Assembly: GCA_019314085.1 (NCBI GenBank)
Contig: JAFCZZ010000012.1
Location: forward strand, 2,931-19,470
Reading direction: 5' to 3'
Source: Deltaproteobacteria bacterium
Lineage (GTDB): Bacteria; Desulfobacterota; Syntrophia; Syntrophales; UBA2210
Length of the DNA: 16,540 bases
Made by a program: the position numbers and the translations under genes. Position 1 is the first letter of the stretch. Every line of letters starts with the position of its first letter. The notes beneath the pieces are model-generated. The model was not told the DNA's origin and made no database searches. It saw only the letters and a list, made by a program, of their open reading frames with translations. This document shows positions 7,331 through 14,458 of the stretch, one piece after another.

Positions 7331-7358
7331 TTGACAGGGGACCGTGTTGTGTTACAAA
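7331..7358 (+). promoter_or_regulatory. Candidate sigma-70 promoter of the peptide-binding lipoprotein gene
   Basis: TTGACA (7331-7336), a 16-base spacer and TACAAA (7353-7358). Transcription from about 7365 would leave a 70-base leader before ATG 7437, and would exclude the longer frame opening at GTG 7344. Confidence 0.5.
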
Positions 7359-7436
7359 ATGGACAAACGGGGATTTTATGAGCACTCGATGTGCCGAATT
7401 ATGGCTGTCCCCATCTTTTATCTGACGCGAGCATAT

Positions 7437-9098
7437 ATGAAACACAAACCTTTAATACCGCCGACAAACCGCCTTGTGCCGGTCCTGATCATAATCGGGT
7501 TATTTTCATTGTGCGCCTGCGGGGTCGACAAACCGGAAAGTGACCCCGGTGCGAAAGAATCGCCTGCGGGCGTTGCCTATGGGGACATTATGGTCGAGGG
7601 TTCGATAGGTGATGCCTCCAACCTGATTTCGATACTCTCTTCGGACAGCACGTCTCACAGCATCGCATCCCTGGTCTTTAACGGTCTTGTAAAATATGAC
7701 AGGGATATGGAGATAGTGGGCGATCTGGCGGAGTCGTGGGATATTTCCGAAGATGGTCTGGAGATTACCTTCCATCTGAGAAAGGGGATCAAGTGGCACG
7801 ACGGACATCCCTTTACCGCCGAGGATGTCCTCTTTACCTACCGGCTTACCATAGATCCCAAGACCCCTACCGCGTATGCGGGCGATTTCCTCAGGGTTGA
7901 AACGGCAGAGGTTATCGATCCCTACACCTTTCGGGTTACCTACAAAAAGCCCTTTGCCCCCGCCCTCACGAGCTGGGGCGCCTCGGTACTTCCCCGACAC
8001 CTGCTGGAAGGGAAGGATATTACCAAAACACCCCTCTCGCGCCACCCGATTGGCACGGGACCCTACCGGTTCAAGGAATGGAAGACCGGTCAGAAGATAG
8101 TCCTTGTCTCCAATCCGGACTATTTTGAGGGGAGACCCTATATCGGTGGATACATTATGCGGATTATCCCCGATATGGCCACCATGTTTCTTGAGCTTCG
8201 CGCGCAGGGAATAGACCGGATGGGGTTGACGCCGCTCCAGTACACCAGGCAGACAGAAAATAACCTGTTCCGTAAAAACTTTAATAAATATAAGTACCTG
8301 TCATTCTCCTACACCTACCTCGGCTATAATCTGGAAAATCCCCTTTTCCGGGACCGGCGTGTCAGGCAAGCCATCAGTTACGCGATAAACAAGAGGGAGA
8401 TAGTCGAAGGTGTCCTTCTCGGCCTGGGGCAGGAGACATCGGGGCCCTTCAAACCGGGTACATGGCCGTATAACCCCGATGTCAAGCGATATCCCTATGA
8501 TCCGCAGAGGGCCAGAGAGCTCCTGGCCCAGGCGGGGTGGCAGGACTCCGATGGAGACGGCCTGCTGGATCACGGCGGCAGGCCCTTTACCTTTGAGATC
8601 GTAACGAATCAGGGGAATGAGGTCAGGGCGAAGTGCGCGGAGATCATTCAGAGGAGGCTTGCCGATATCGGGATAACGGTAAAGATCAGGGTTATTGAAT
8701 GGGCCGCCTTCATCAATGAATTTATCAACAAAAAGAGATTCGACGCGACGATCCTGGGCTGGACCATTACCCTCGATCCCGACCTTTACGATGTATGGCA
8801 TTCAAGCAAGACCGGACCAGGTGAGCTGAATTTCGTCTCTTTTGAAAACGAAGAGGTGGACAATCTGCTGGAAAAGGGGAGGAGTACCTTCGACCAGAAG
8901 GAGAGAAAGGGGTATTATGACCGGATTCAGGAGATCCTTGCGGAGGAGCAGCCGTACACCTTCCTGTATGTGCCGGACGCGCTCCCCATCATCAGCAGCC
9001 GGTTCCGCGGAGTAGACCCTGCCCCCATCGGCATCGGCCATAACTTCATCAGGTGGTATGTCCCGAGGAGTGAACAGCGATACGTTATGACGCGGTAG
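7437..9098 (+). CDS. Peptide-type ABC transporter substrate-binding lipoprotein (SBP family 5)
   Basis: This is a 553-residue extracytoplasmic binding protein of the DppA/OppA family (SBP_bac_5). The mature part shows typical family strings: LAESWDISEDGLEITFHLRK, GIKWHDGHPFTAEDVLFTY, GTGPYRFKEW and RVRQAISYAINKREIVEG. It begins with a lipoprotein signal ending in LCAC, giving lipid attachment at C28, so it should be tethered to a membrane and bind peptides or a similar ligand. I chose ATG 7437: it yields a proper signal peptide, and a promoter at 7331-7358 overlaps the longer alternative start (GTG 7344). No clear Shine-Dalgarno precedes it. No permease or ATPase gene lies beside it; neighbours are two cyclic di-GMP enzymes, so it is an orphan component here. 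Its stop is only six bases from the convergent HD-GYP gene. The ligand is not predictable. Confidence 0.92.
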   Translation: MKHKPLIPPTNRLVPVLIIIGLFSLCACGVDKPESDPGAKESPAGVAYGDIMVEGSIGDASNLISILSSDSTSHSIASLVFNGLVKYDRDMEIVGDLAESWDISEDGLEITFHLRKGIKWHDGHPFTAEDVLFTYRLTIDPKTPTAYAGDFLRVETAEVIDPYTFRVTYKKPFAPALTSWGASVLPRHLLEGKDITKTPLSRHPIGTGPYRFKEWKTGQKIVLVSNPDYFEGRPYIGGYIMRIIPDMATMFLELRAQGIDRMGLTPLQYTRQTENNLFRKNFNKYKYLSFSYTYLGYNLENPLFRDRRVRQAISYAINKREIVEGVLLGLGQETSGPFKPGTWPYNPDVKRYPYDPQRARELLAQAGWQDSDGDGLLDHGGRPFTFEIVTNQGNEVRAKCAEIIQRRLADIGITVKIRVIEWAAFINEFINKKRFDATILGWTITLDPDLYDVWHSSKTGPGELNFVSFENEEVDNLLEKGRSTFDQKERKGYYDRIQEILAEEQPYTFLYVPDALPIISSRFRGVDPAPIGIGHNFIRWYVPRSEQRYVMTR

Positions 9099-9104
9099 TG
9101 GTCG

Positions 9105-10526
9105 CTAGTCGAAGGTAAAATCATTTTCGGTAAGGAGCGACAGGCAGGCATCTACTACCTCGGTATCGTAGAGGGTTCCCTTGTTATTTGAGATCTCCTC
9201 GATGGCCTTATCCATACCCAGAGCTGCTCGGTACGGACGGTGGGACACCATCGCTTCAACCACATCCGCCACGGCGATAATCTTCGCCCCGGTAGACATC
9301 TCTTTCCCGTTGATACCGTGAGGGTACCCTGAGCCGTCCAGTCTTCCGTGGTGTTGAAGGACGATATCCGATATCGGCCAGGGGAATTGTATCTCTTTTA
9401 ATATACTGCTGCCCACCGCCGGATGGGTCCTGACCAGATCCATCTCGTCCGGGCTGAGCGGACCCGGTTTGCTCAGGATCTCTCCGGGGATCTGAACCTT
9501 GCCGACATCGTGTATCAGTGCCGCCATCCTCACCCCCATCGCCTCTCCCACGGGAAGCCTCATCTTCTGGGAGATGGCATCGGCAAGCTGTGCTACCCGC
9601 CGTTGATGACCGGCTGTATAGGGGTCCCGTACCTCGACGGTATATGCCAGCGTCTGTACGGTTTCTTCCAGCATTTGCTGAAGGTTATCGTAGCTTTCCT
9701 TCAGCTCCTGTTCTCTCTTCCTGTGCTCCGTGACGTCGCGTGCAATTCCCCGGAACCCTATTGGCTTGCCCGATGAATCCAACAACAGAGAGGCGGACAT
9801 GTTATTGATCCGGGCCTCTCCATTTTTTTGTATTACTTCGTAATTATTAATCTTTATCGGTTTACCCGTGGCATATACCTTTTTAAAGGTCTTGTAGAGC
9901 TGTTGTGCCGTTTCCGGGGTCGTGTATCTCCTGTTGTTCATTCCCATTAATTCTTCCGGTGAATACCCGGTCATCCTGCACAGGGCGTCGTTGAAGAATG
10001 TGAAGTTCCCGGTGAGGTCAAGCTCGAAATAGCTCTCCTCGATGCTTTCGAGTATGTTTCGATACCGCTCCTCGCTTTTCGACAGCATCTCCCGGGTATG
10101 CTTCCGTTCACTAATGTCCCTGGTGATGGAGAGAAAGCCCGTACACCCTCCACTCTCGTTCTTCAGGAAACTGGTTTCGGTTTCCGTCCATATGGTGGAG
10201 CCGTTCTTTCGAATCAGCTCCAGCTCTACGGGATGCTGCCGTGTAGCCCCGCCCGGTTTCGAATGCTCTTTTGCCCTTGTCCGCACCTCGGTGCGGAAGG
10301 TCTTCAGAGAACCGGGGGCCACGAGACGGTTCAGACCGGGTTTTCCTGGACCGTTTAACCGTTCTTTTAATTCTTTCCCGTTGTAGCCAAGGGTATTCTC
10401 CACGGACGGGTTTGCATAGAGGAGCATGAGGTCCTTGTCCCACACGGTGATCATATCCTGTGCCATCTCGGAGATTATACGGTAGAGATCGTCTCGCTTT
10501 GATGCGTCATCTGTTTTTTCTTTCAC
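9105..10526 (-). CDS. PAS-PAS-HD-GYP phosphodiesterase-type signalling protein
   Basis: The protein has about 473 residues: PAS (about 10-140), a second PAS (about 148-270), a short coiled linker, and an HD-GYP domain (about 285-465). The metal-binding HD is at 339-340 (LIHDVGK), with the downstream HHGRLDGSGYP signature ending at about 402, so the residues expected for cyclic di-GMP hydrolysis are present. There is no receiver or membrane segment, so it is a cytoplasmic sensor-effector. The second PAS domain (ESIEESYFELDLTGNFTFF) is very similar to that of the diguanylate cyclase at 5464-7149. I chose GTG 10524-10526 because AGAGAGGT lies nine bases upstream; the open frame extends to 10574 with no better site, so the start is uncertain by up to 16 residues. 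It is downstream of thrC on the same strand, with a gap of 111 bases. Confidence 0.9.
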   Translation of the reverse strand: MKEKTDDASKRDDLYRIISEMAQDMITVWDKDLMLLYANPSVENTLGYNGKELKERLNGPGKPGLNRLVAPGSLKTFRTEVRTRAKEHSKPGGATRQHPVELELIRKNGSTIWTETETSFLKNESGGCTGFLSITRDISERKHTREMLSKSEERYRNILESIEESYFELDLTGNFTFFNDALCRMTGYSPEELMGMNNRRYTTPETAQQLYKTFKKVYATGKPIKINNYEVIQKNGEARINNMSASLLLDSSGKPIGFRGIARDVTEHRKREQELKESYDNLQQMLEETVQTLAYTVEVRDPYTAGHQRRVAQLADAISQKMRLPVGEAMGVRMAALIHDVGKVQIPGEILSKPGPLSPDEMDLVRTHPAVGSSILKEIQFPWPISDIVLQHHGRLDGSGYPHGINGKEMSTGAKIIAVADVVEAMVSHRPYRAALGMDKAIEEISNNKGTLYDTEVVDACLSLLTENDFTFD

Positions 10527-10578
10527 GTGTGCAATACCTCTCTTCACTGTGTGCAGGCTCCAGGACAGTATCACCTCG

Positions 10579-10600
10579 CAGGATTATGGTCAGGATTATG
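10579..10600. repeat. Short tandem direct repeat
   Basis: CAGGATTATG occurs twice (10579-10588 and 10591-10600) with a 12-base period, upstream of the HD-GYP gene. It could be a paired regulator site or chance. Confidence 0.3.
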
Positions 10601-10615
10601 ATTCGGTAGAGCAGC

Positions 10616-10630
10616 CCCGCCATAAGCGGG
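10616..10630 (-). terminator. Short stem-loop after threonine synthase
   Basis: CCCGC/GCGGG with a 5-base loop, just past the stop of thrC on the minus strand. No T-run follows, so termination would be weak at best and read-through into the HD-GYP gene is possible. Confidence 0.25.
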
Positions 10631-10637
10631 TAAATCC

Positions 10638-12026
10638 CTACGGATCCGATTTTAGATTGTCCTGGAGATACTCTTTGAATACGGGATAATCCGCAGGCAG
10701 CTGCGCCGGTTTGCCTTTTCTTTCGTCAATTCCTTTCATGCTGTCGGGCACCTTGGGGGTGATACCGAGGAGTTTCACAATCTCATCCGGAAATTTTGCC
10801 GGATGTGCCGTCTCCAATGATACGCAGAGGGGGAAATTGCCGTAGCATTCGAGATAGGTTTCAAGGCCCCGCCATCCCACCGCGCCGTGGGGCTCCAGGA
10901 CTGTAGCATATTTCTCATATGTTTTTTTGATGCACCTTTTTGTCTCTTCGTCGGATATGCTCACGGAGAAGATGTTGCCGCGCATCACATCGATGTCGGG
11001 GCGCCGGTGGACCACTCCCGTCCTGTCCACGGTGCCGCCATACAGATCGAAAAAACGGGCGAGATTGCTGGGGTGCCCGACATTCATGGCGTTTGAGAGA
11101 CATGCCAGTGATGGGGACACCTTTTCGTAGGTCCCCTTTGTAAGAAATCGTGGAAACTCATCATTTTCATTGGTCGGCATCACCAGTTTTTCTACCGGGA
11201 GACCCATGCGTCTCGCGTACTCGCAGCCCAGGGCGTTGCCGAAGTTTCCCGACGGAACCGATATGACGATACCCTCGTTATTCCGGCCCAGCTGGGCATA
11301 GGCGTAGAAGTAGTAGACCATCTGCGGGAGTATCCTGCCGAAGTTTATGGAATTTGCCGAGGTAAAGCACAGATACGCAAGCGAGGGATCGGCAAATGCC
11401 TCCTTCACCAGGTTCTGGCAGTCGTCAAATTTTCCGTCGACACAGATCGCCCTGACGTTACCGCCGATGGTGTCGAGCTGTTTTTTCTGCCGTCCGCTCA
11501 CCTCTCCCTGCGGATAGAGGATATGTACATCAATCCCCTCGATCTCTTTGAAGGCCTCGCCGACGGCGCTCCCCGTATCCCCTGAGGTCGCGACCAGCAC
11601 ATTCAGCCGTGTATCTTTGCCCCGAAAATGTCCCATCAGCCGCGCCATCATCCGCGCGGCAAAGTCCTTGAAGGATGCCGTCGGCCCCTGGTCAAGGCGC
11701 ATGATATATTTCCGGTCGACCATATTCTCCAGGGGAATGGTAAAGGGATACGCCTCTTCTATGATCGTTCGAAGGGTGTCCGCATCCACCTCGCTTGCCA
11801 GAAAGGCTTCGGTGACCAGCATTGCCGCTTCGGTATAGGGTTTGCCCTTCAGCGAGGTGATGTCCTCATGGGATATATGCGGTATCCGGTCGGGCATATA
11901 CAGGCCCTCATCCGGGGCTTGACCCTGGAGAAGGGCATCCCTGAAGGAGACACGGCCCGTGAAGGGGGTAATTCCTTCTGCTCCGTCCATGTTTCTGTTT
12001 GTGCTGTAGTATCGTATTGCTTTCAT
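10638..12026 (-). CDS. thrC: Threonine synthase
   Basis: The 462-residue cytoplasmic enzyme converts O-phospho-L-homoserine to L-threonine with pyridoxal phosphate, the last step of threonine biosynthesis. The N-terminus IRYYSTNRN and VSFRDALLQG, QAPDEGLYMP match the long ThrC type (E. coli/yeast-like). QGPTASFKDFAARMM carries the cofactor lysine at K120; SGDTGSA and SGNFGNALG are the phosphate-binding and fold signatures. ATG 12024-12026 fits the family's N-terminus, but its best Shine-Dalgarno (GAGGTG) is about 15 bases away; the frame is open back to a TTG at 12069-12071, overlapping the LysR gene, so the start is not certain. It follows the LysR gene by 34 bases on the same strand and may be co-transcribed with it. 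Confidence 0.95.
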   Translation of the reverse strand: MKAIRYYSTNRNMDGAEGITPFTGRVSFRDALLQGQAPDEGLYMPDRIPHISHEDITSLKGKPYTEAAMLVTEAFLASEVDADTLRTIIEEAYPFTIPLENMVDRKYIMRLDQGPTASFKDFAARMMARLMGHFRGKDTRLNVLVATSGDTGSAVGEAFKEIEGIDVHILYPQGEVSGRQKKQLDTIGGNVRAICVDGKFDDCQNLVKEAFADPSLAYLCFTSANSINFGRILPQMVYYFYAYAQLGRNNEGIVISVPSGNFGNALGCEYARRMGLPVEKLVMPTNENDEFPRFLTKGTYEKVSPSLACLSNAMNVGHPSNLARFFDLYGGTVDRTGVVHRRPDIDVMRGNIFSVSISDEETKRCIKKTYEKYATVLEPHGAVGWRGLETYLECYGNFPLCVSLETAHPAKFPDEIVKLLGITPKVPDSMKGIDERKGKPAQLPADYPVFKEYLQDNLKSDP

Positions 12027-12060
12027 GCTTGCCGGGTAATCCACCTCATTTTTTAGTGTC

Positions 12061-13005
12061 TTATGGTCCAATCCGTTTCGGGAAGAGATGTCCCGATTTT
12101 CTCACGGAATCCAGAAACAGGGAGTGATAACGCATCAGGCTCAACTGCCTCTTATAGATCAAATAGAAGTTCCTTTCAATGATACAATTTTCAACCGGCT
12201 TTTCAAAGAGGAGCTCTCCTGCCAGCTCTCGTCCCACGGCGCGGATGGAGAGAATCGAGACCCCCAGGCCGGCCATGATGGCCTCCTTGACCGCCTCGGA
12301 ACTTCCCAGTTCACATATGATGTTGAACTGAGACAGGTTCCTGCCCGTATTCTTTTGCAGATACTCCTCAAAGATTGATCGGGTGGCGGACCCTTTCTCT
12401 CTGATGATAAAAGGTTCACGGGAGAGCTCATCTAGCGTCACCGACGCCTTTCTGTTCCATTTATGCCCCTCCGGGACGACCAGGACCAGCCGGTCGCTCC
12501 AGACCGCGTCGGTGTGCAGCTTTCGGTTGGATACAGGTCTGCCGATAAAGCCTATCTCCGCCTGGTTGTCGAGGATCATGTCCAGGGTTATGTCACTGTC
12601 ATTCATCTGAACATAGCAACGGATATCGGGATACCGTTTGTTGAACGCATTCAGGACATGGGGGAGGATGTAGGTAGAGGGGATGGTGCTGGCGCTGATA
12701 AATATACTGCCCGATTCGTCTTCCTTGACCCGTGCAATCTTCTCCCTTGCCTCATCCATCAGTTTGAATACGCGGCGGGCGTAATCGTAGAGGATCTTCC
12801 CCTCCGATGTCAGGGATATCCCCGTATTCTTTCGGGTGACCACCGTCGCGTTGATCAGTTCTTCCAAGTTTTTTATATGCTTTGTCAGAGATGGTTGTGT
12901 CAGGCACATCTTCTTAGCCGCCTGGCTGAAGCTCCGTTCTTGGGCCAGCCTGACCAGTGCCTCCATCTGTTGCAGTGTAATGTTCTTGAATCTGTCGTAG
13001 GCCAT
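12061..13005 (-). CDS. LysR family regulator, likely selenium-metabolism associated
   Basis: This 314-residue regulator has an N-terminal winged helix-turn-helix (about 8-68; LQQMEALVRLAQERSFSQAA then LTQPSLTKHIKNLEE) and a C-terminal two-lobed effector domain (about 95-300) of the CysB/CysR-like type, with LGSSEAVKEAIMAGLGVSIL typical of that fold. It is divergent from selD, and a bipartite motif (TGAATTTGAC ... TTTAGAT) occurs in the shared intergenic region and again before yedE, which suggests that it controls selenium genes. LysR proteins of this group are known beside selD/yedE in other bacteria; the effector is unknown here. ATG 13003-13005 has no good Shine-Dalgarno; a later ATG (residue 14) would cut into the helix-turn-helix domain. 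thrC follows closely. Confidence 0.88.
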   Translation of the reverse strand: MAYDRFKNITLQQMEALVRLAQERSFSQAAKKMCLTQPSLTKHIKNLEELINATVVTRKNTGISLTSEGKILYDYARRVFKLMDEAREKIARVKEDESGSIFISASTIPSTYILPHVLNAFNKRYPDIRCYVQMNDSDITLDMILDNQAEIGFIGRPVSNRKLHTDAVWSDRLVLVVPEGHKWNRKASVTLDELSREPFIIREKGSATRSIFEEYLQKNTGRNLSQFNIICELGSSEAVKEAIMAGLGVSILSIRAVGRELAGELLFEKPVENCIIERNFYLIYKRQLSLMRYHSLFLDSVRKSGHLFPKRIGP

Positions 13006-13059
13006 AAAAGAAAAATATCATAAGGGGTGGCTATAATCAATAAAGATTTATAACCATAA

Positions 13060-13093
13060 TGAATTTGACACATTCAATTAATTTAGATAGAAG
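13060..13093 (+). promoter_or_regulatory. selD promoter with shared bipartite motif
   Basis: TGAATTTGAC (13060-13069) and TTTAGAT (13082-13088) recur in the same order upstream of yedE (14379-14411). TTGACA (13065-13070) with a 17-base spacer and TAGAAG (13088-13093) forms a promoter with a perfect -35 and a poor -10, as expected for activator-dependent control. TGAAT-N7-ATTCA (13060-13076) is a dyad of the kind LysR proteins bind. Leader to selD is about 100 bases. Confidence 0.5.
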
Positions 13094-13202
13094 ACATGGA
13101 GTGTAGTATTTGATTCCGGGAATTTTTGCTGGACGAAGGGTACTGAAACACCATATTTCCAGGGTCCGCGTACGGCCACGATATAAAAGGAAAGGTACTG
13201 GT

Positions 13203-14255
13203 ATGAAGGACGAAAAAAAGCTTCGTTTGACGGAGACGGTCCACGGTGCCGGGTGAGCCTGCAAGATAGGTCCGGGTGACCTGCATCAAGCACTATCGGG
13301 GCTTCCGCTCGTATCCGATCCGAATCTGATTGCGGGTATCGAAAATTCGGATGACGCCGGGGTCTATCGATTGAGGGATGACCTGGCTATTATCCAGACC
13401 CTCGATTTTTTTACACCGATTGTCGACGATCCCTATACCTTCGGCCAGGTGGCCGCGGCAAATTCCCTATCCGATGTTTACGCCATGGGGGGGGTACCCC
13501 TTACCGCGATGAACATCATCTGTTTCCCGATCAATACCATGAAGATTGACATACTCAGAGAGGTCCTTCTCGGCGGACTGGACAAGATGCGCGAGGCCGG
13601 GGTTCTCCTCGTGGGCGGGCACAGTGTGGAGGATGATGAACTGAAGTATGGTCTTTCCGTGACCGGAACGGTGCATCCCGAGAGGGTACTTCTGAACAGG
13701 GGTGCCCGGGCGGGCGATGCCCTTGTCCTGACAAAACCGCTCGGGACGGGGATCATCAATACGGCACTCAAGGGGAATCTGGCAAGTGATGAGCTCGAAG
13801 AGAAGTCCATACGCTGCATGGCCCAGCTCAATAAGAAGGCGGCCGAGCTGATGACTCAGTTGCCTACGGTCCACGCTTGCACGGATGTGACCGGTTTCGG
13901 TCTCCTTGGCCACGCCGCGGAGATGATCGAGGGGAGCGATGTCGGCATGGTGATCCGGTCTGCTTCCGTCCCTGTATTCCATGAGATTCGAGAATTTGTC
14001 GAGATGGGAATCATACCGGGGGGATTGAACCGGAACAGAAAATTTCGGATGAAGATGATAGACGTCGGTTCCCATTGTCCGGTATGGCTGGTGGATGTCT
14101 TCTTTGATCCCCAGACATCTGGCGGTCTCCTCATTTCCCTGCCCTTGCGAGAAGCGGAAGCTTTGGTAGCTAGAATGCACGATGAAGGAATACAGGATGC
14201 CGCCGTTATCGGCGAGGTTGTCGCCGAGCCGAAGGGTAAAATCATCGTATCGTAA
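13203..14255 (+). CDS. selD: Selenide, water dikinase, selenocysteine-containing
   Basis: SelD makes selenophosphate from selenide and ATP, the selenium donor for selenocysteine. An in-frame TGA at 13254-13256 (codon 18) lies in VHGAG-TGA-ACKIGPGDLHQAL, exactly where SelD carries its catalytic Cys or Sec, followed by conserved K21; it is therefore read as selenocysteine, giving 350 residues. The frame continues through NSDDAGVYRL, DFFTPIVDDPYTFGQVAAAN, SDVYAMGG, LLVGGHSVEDDE, TDVTGFGLLGHA and FDPQTSGGLL, all family motifs, to TAA. ATG 13203 is preceded by AAAGGAAAGGT. Naive gene callers would start at TTG 13371 and lose the active site. Residue 19 is Ala where Gly is common. Sec use implies SelA, SelB and tRNA-Sec genes elsewhere. 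It is divergent from the LysR gene and upstream of yedE, with a 203-base gap. Confidence 0.95.
13254..13285 (+). promoter_or_regulatory. Bacterial SECIS element of selD
   Basis: Directly after the UGA, AGGTC (13268-13272) pairs with GACCT (13278-13282), closing a 5-base loop CGGGT; TGC (13260-13262) and GCA (13283-13285) can add a lower stem with an internal bulge. A short hairpin with G and U in its apical loop, starting about 11 bases after UGA, is the form recognised by SelB in bacteria. Position and loop fit, but no folding calculation was run. Confidence 0.6.
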
Positions 14256-14312
14256 CCCACTGATCGGGGGAGGGCATCTCGCCGGTCTTCACCCCTCATC
14301 CCAATACCTTAC

Positions 14313-14327
14313 CGTGTCTGAGACACG
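14313..14327. other. Short stem-loop between selD and yedE
   Basis: CGTGTC, TGA, GACACG form a perfect 6-bp stem 58 bases after the selD stop. There is no T-run behind it, so it is at best a weak terminator or part of the yedE leader. Confidence 0.3.
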
Positions 14328-14378
14328 CACCGCGTCCTATCGATAAATATTATCCAACACCCTTTTCTATTCATATTT

Positions 14379-14411
14379 TGAATTTGACTTATAAATTAAG
14401 TTGATTTAGAT
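14379..14411 (+). promoter_or_regulatory. yedE promoter region with the selD-like bipartite motif
   Basis: TGAATTTGAC (14379-14388) and TTTAGAT (14405-14411) repeat the two elements found before selD; here the gap between them is 16 bases instead of 12. AATTAA lies between in both copies. TTGACT (14384-14389), 16 bases and TTAGAT (14406-14411) could serve as a weak promoter. This indicates that yedE and following genes have their own start, co-regulated with selD. Confidence 0.5.
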
Positions 14412-14458
14412 GGTAGGTAGTTGCGCGAACACCATCGAATCATCGGAGAGGAATCCCT

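Noticed and set aside
7344..7436. Upstream extension of the peptide-binding protein from GTG 7344
   Set aside because: It overlaps a likely promoter and would put 31 residues before a textbook lipoprotein signal peptide; ATG 7437 is preferred.
13111..13126. ATTC-CGG-GAAT followed by TTTTT in the selD leader as an attenuator
   Set aside because: A four-base-pair stem is too weak to act as an intrinsic terminator.
13037..13293. Minus-strand small frames between the LysR gene and selD
   Set aside because: They overlap the selD promoter and N-terminus and show no conserved features.
13371..13373. TTG start for selD
   Set aside because: It has no ribosome-binding site, and the frame upstream encodes the conserved SelD N-terminus across a selenocysteine codon.
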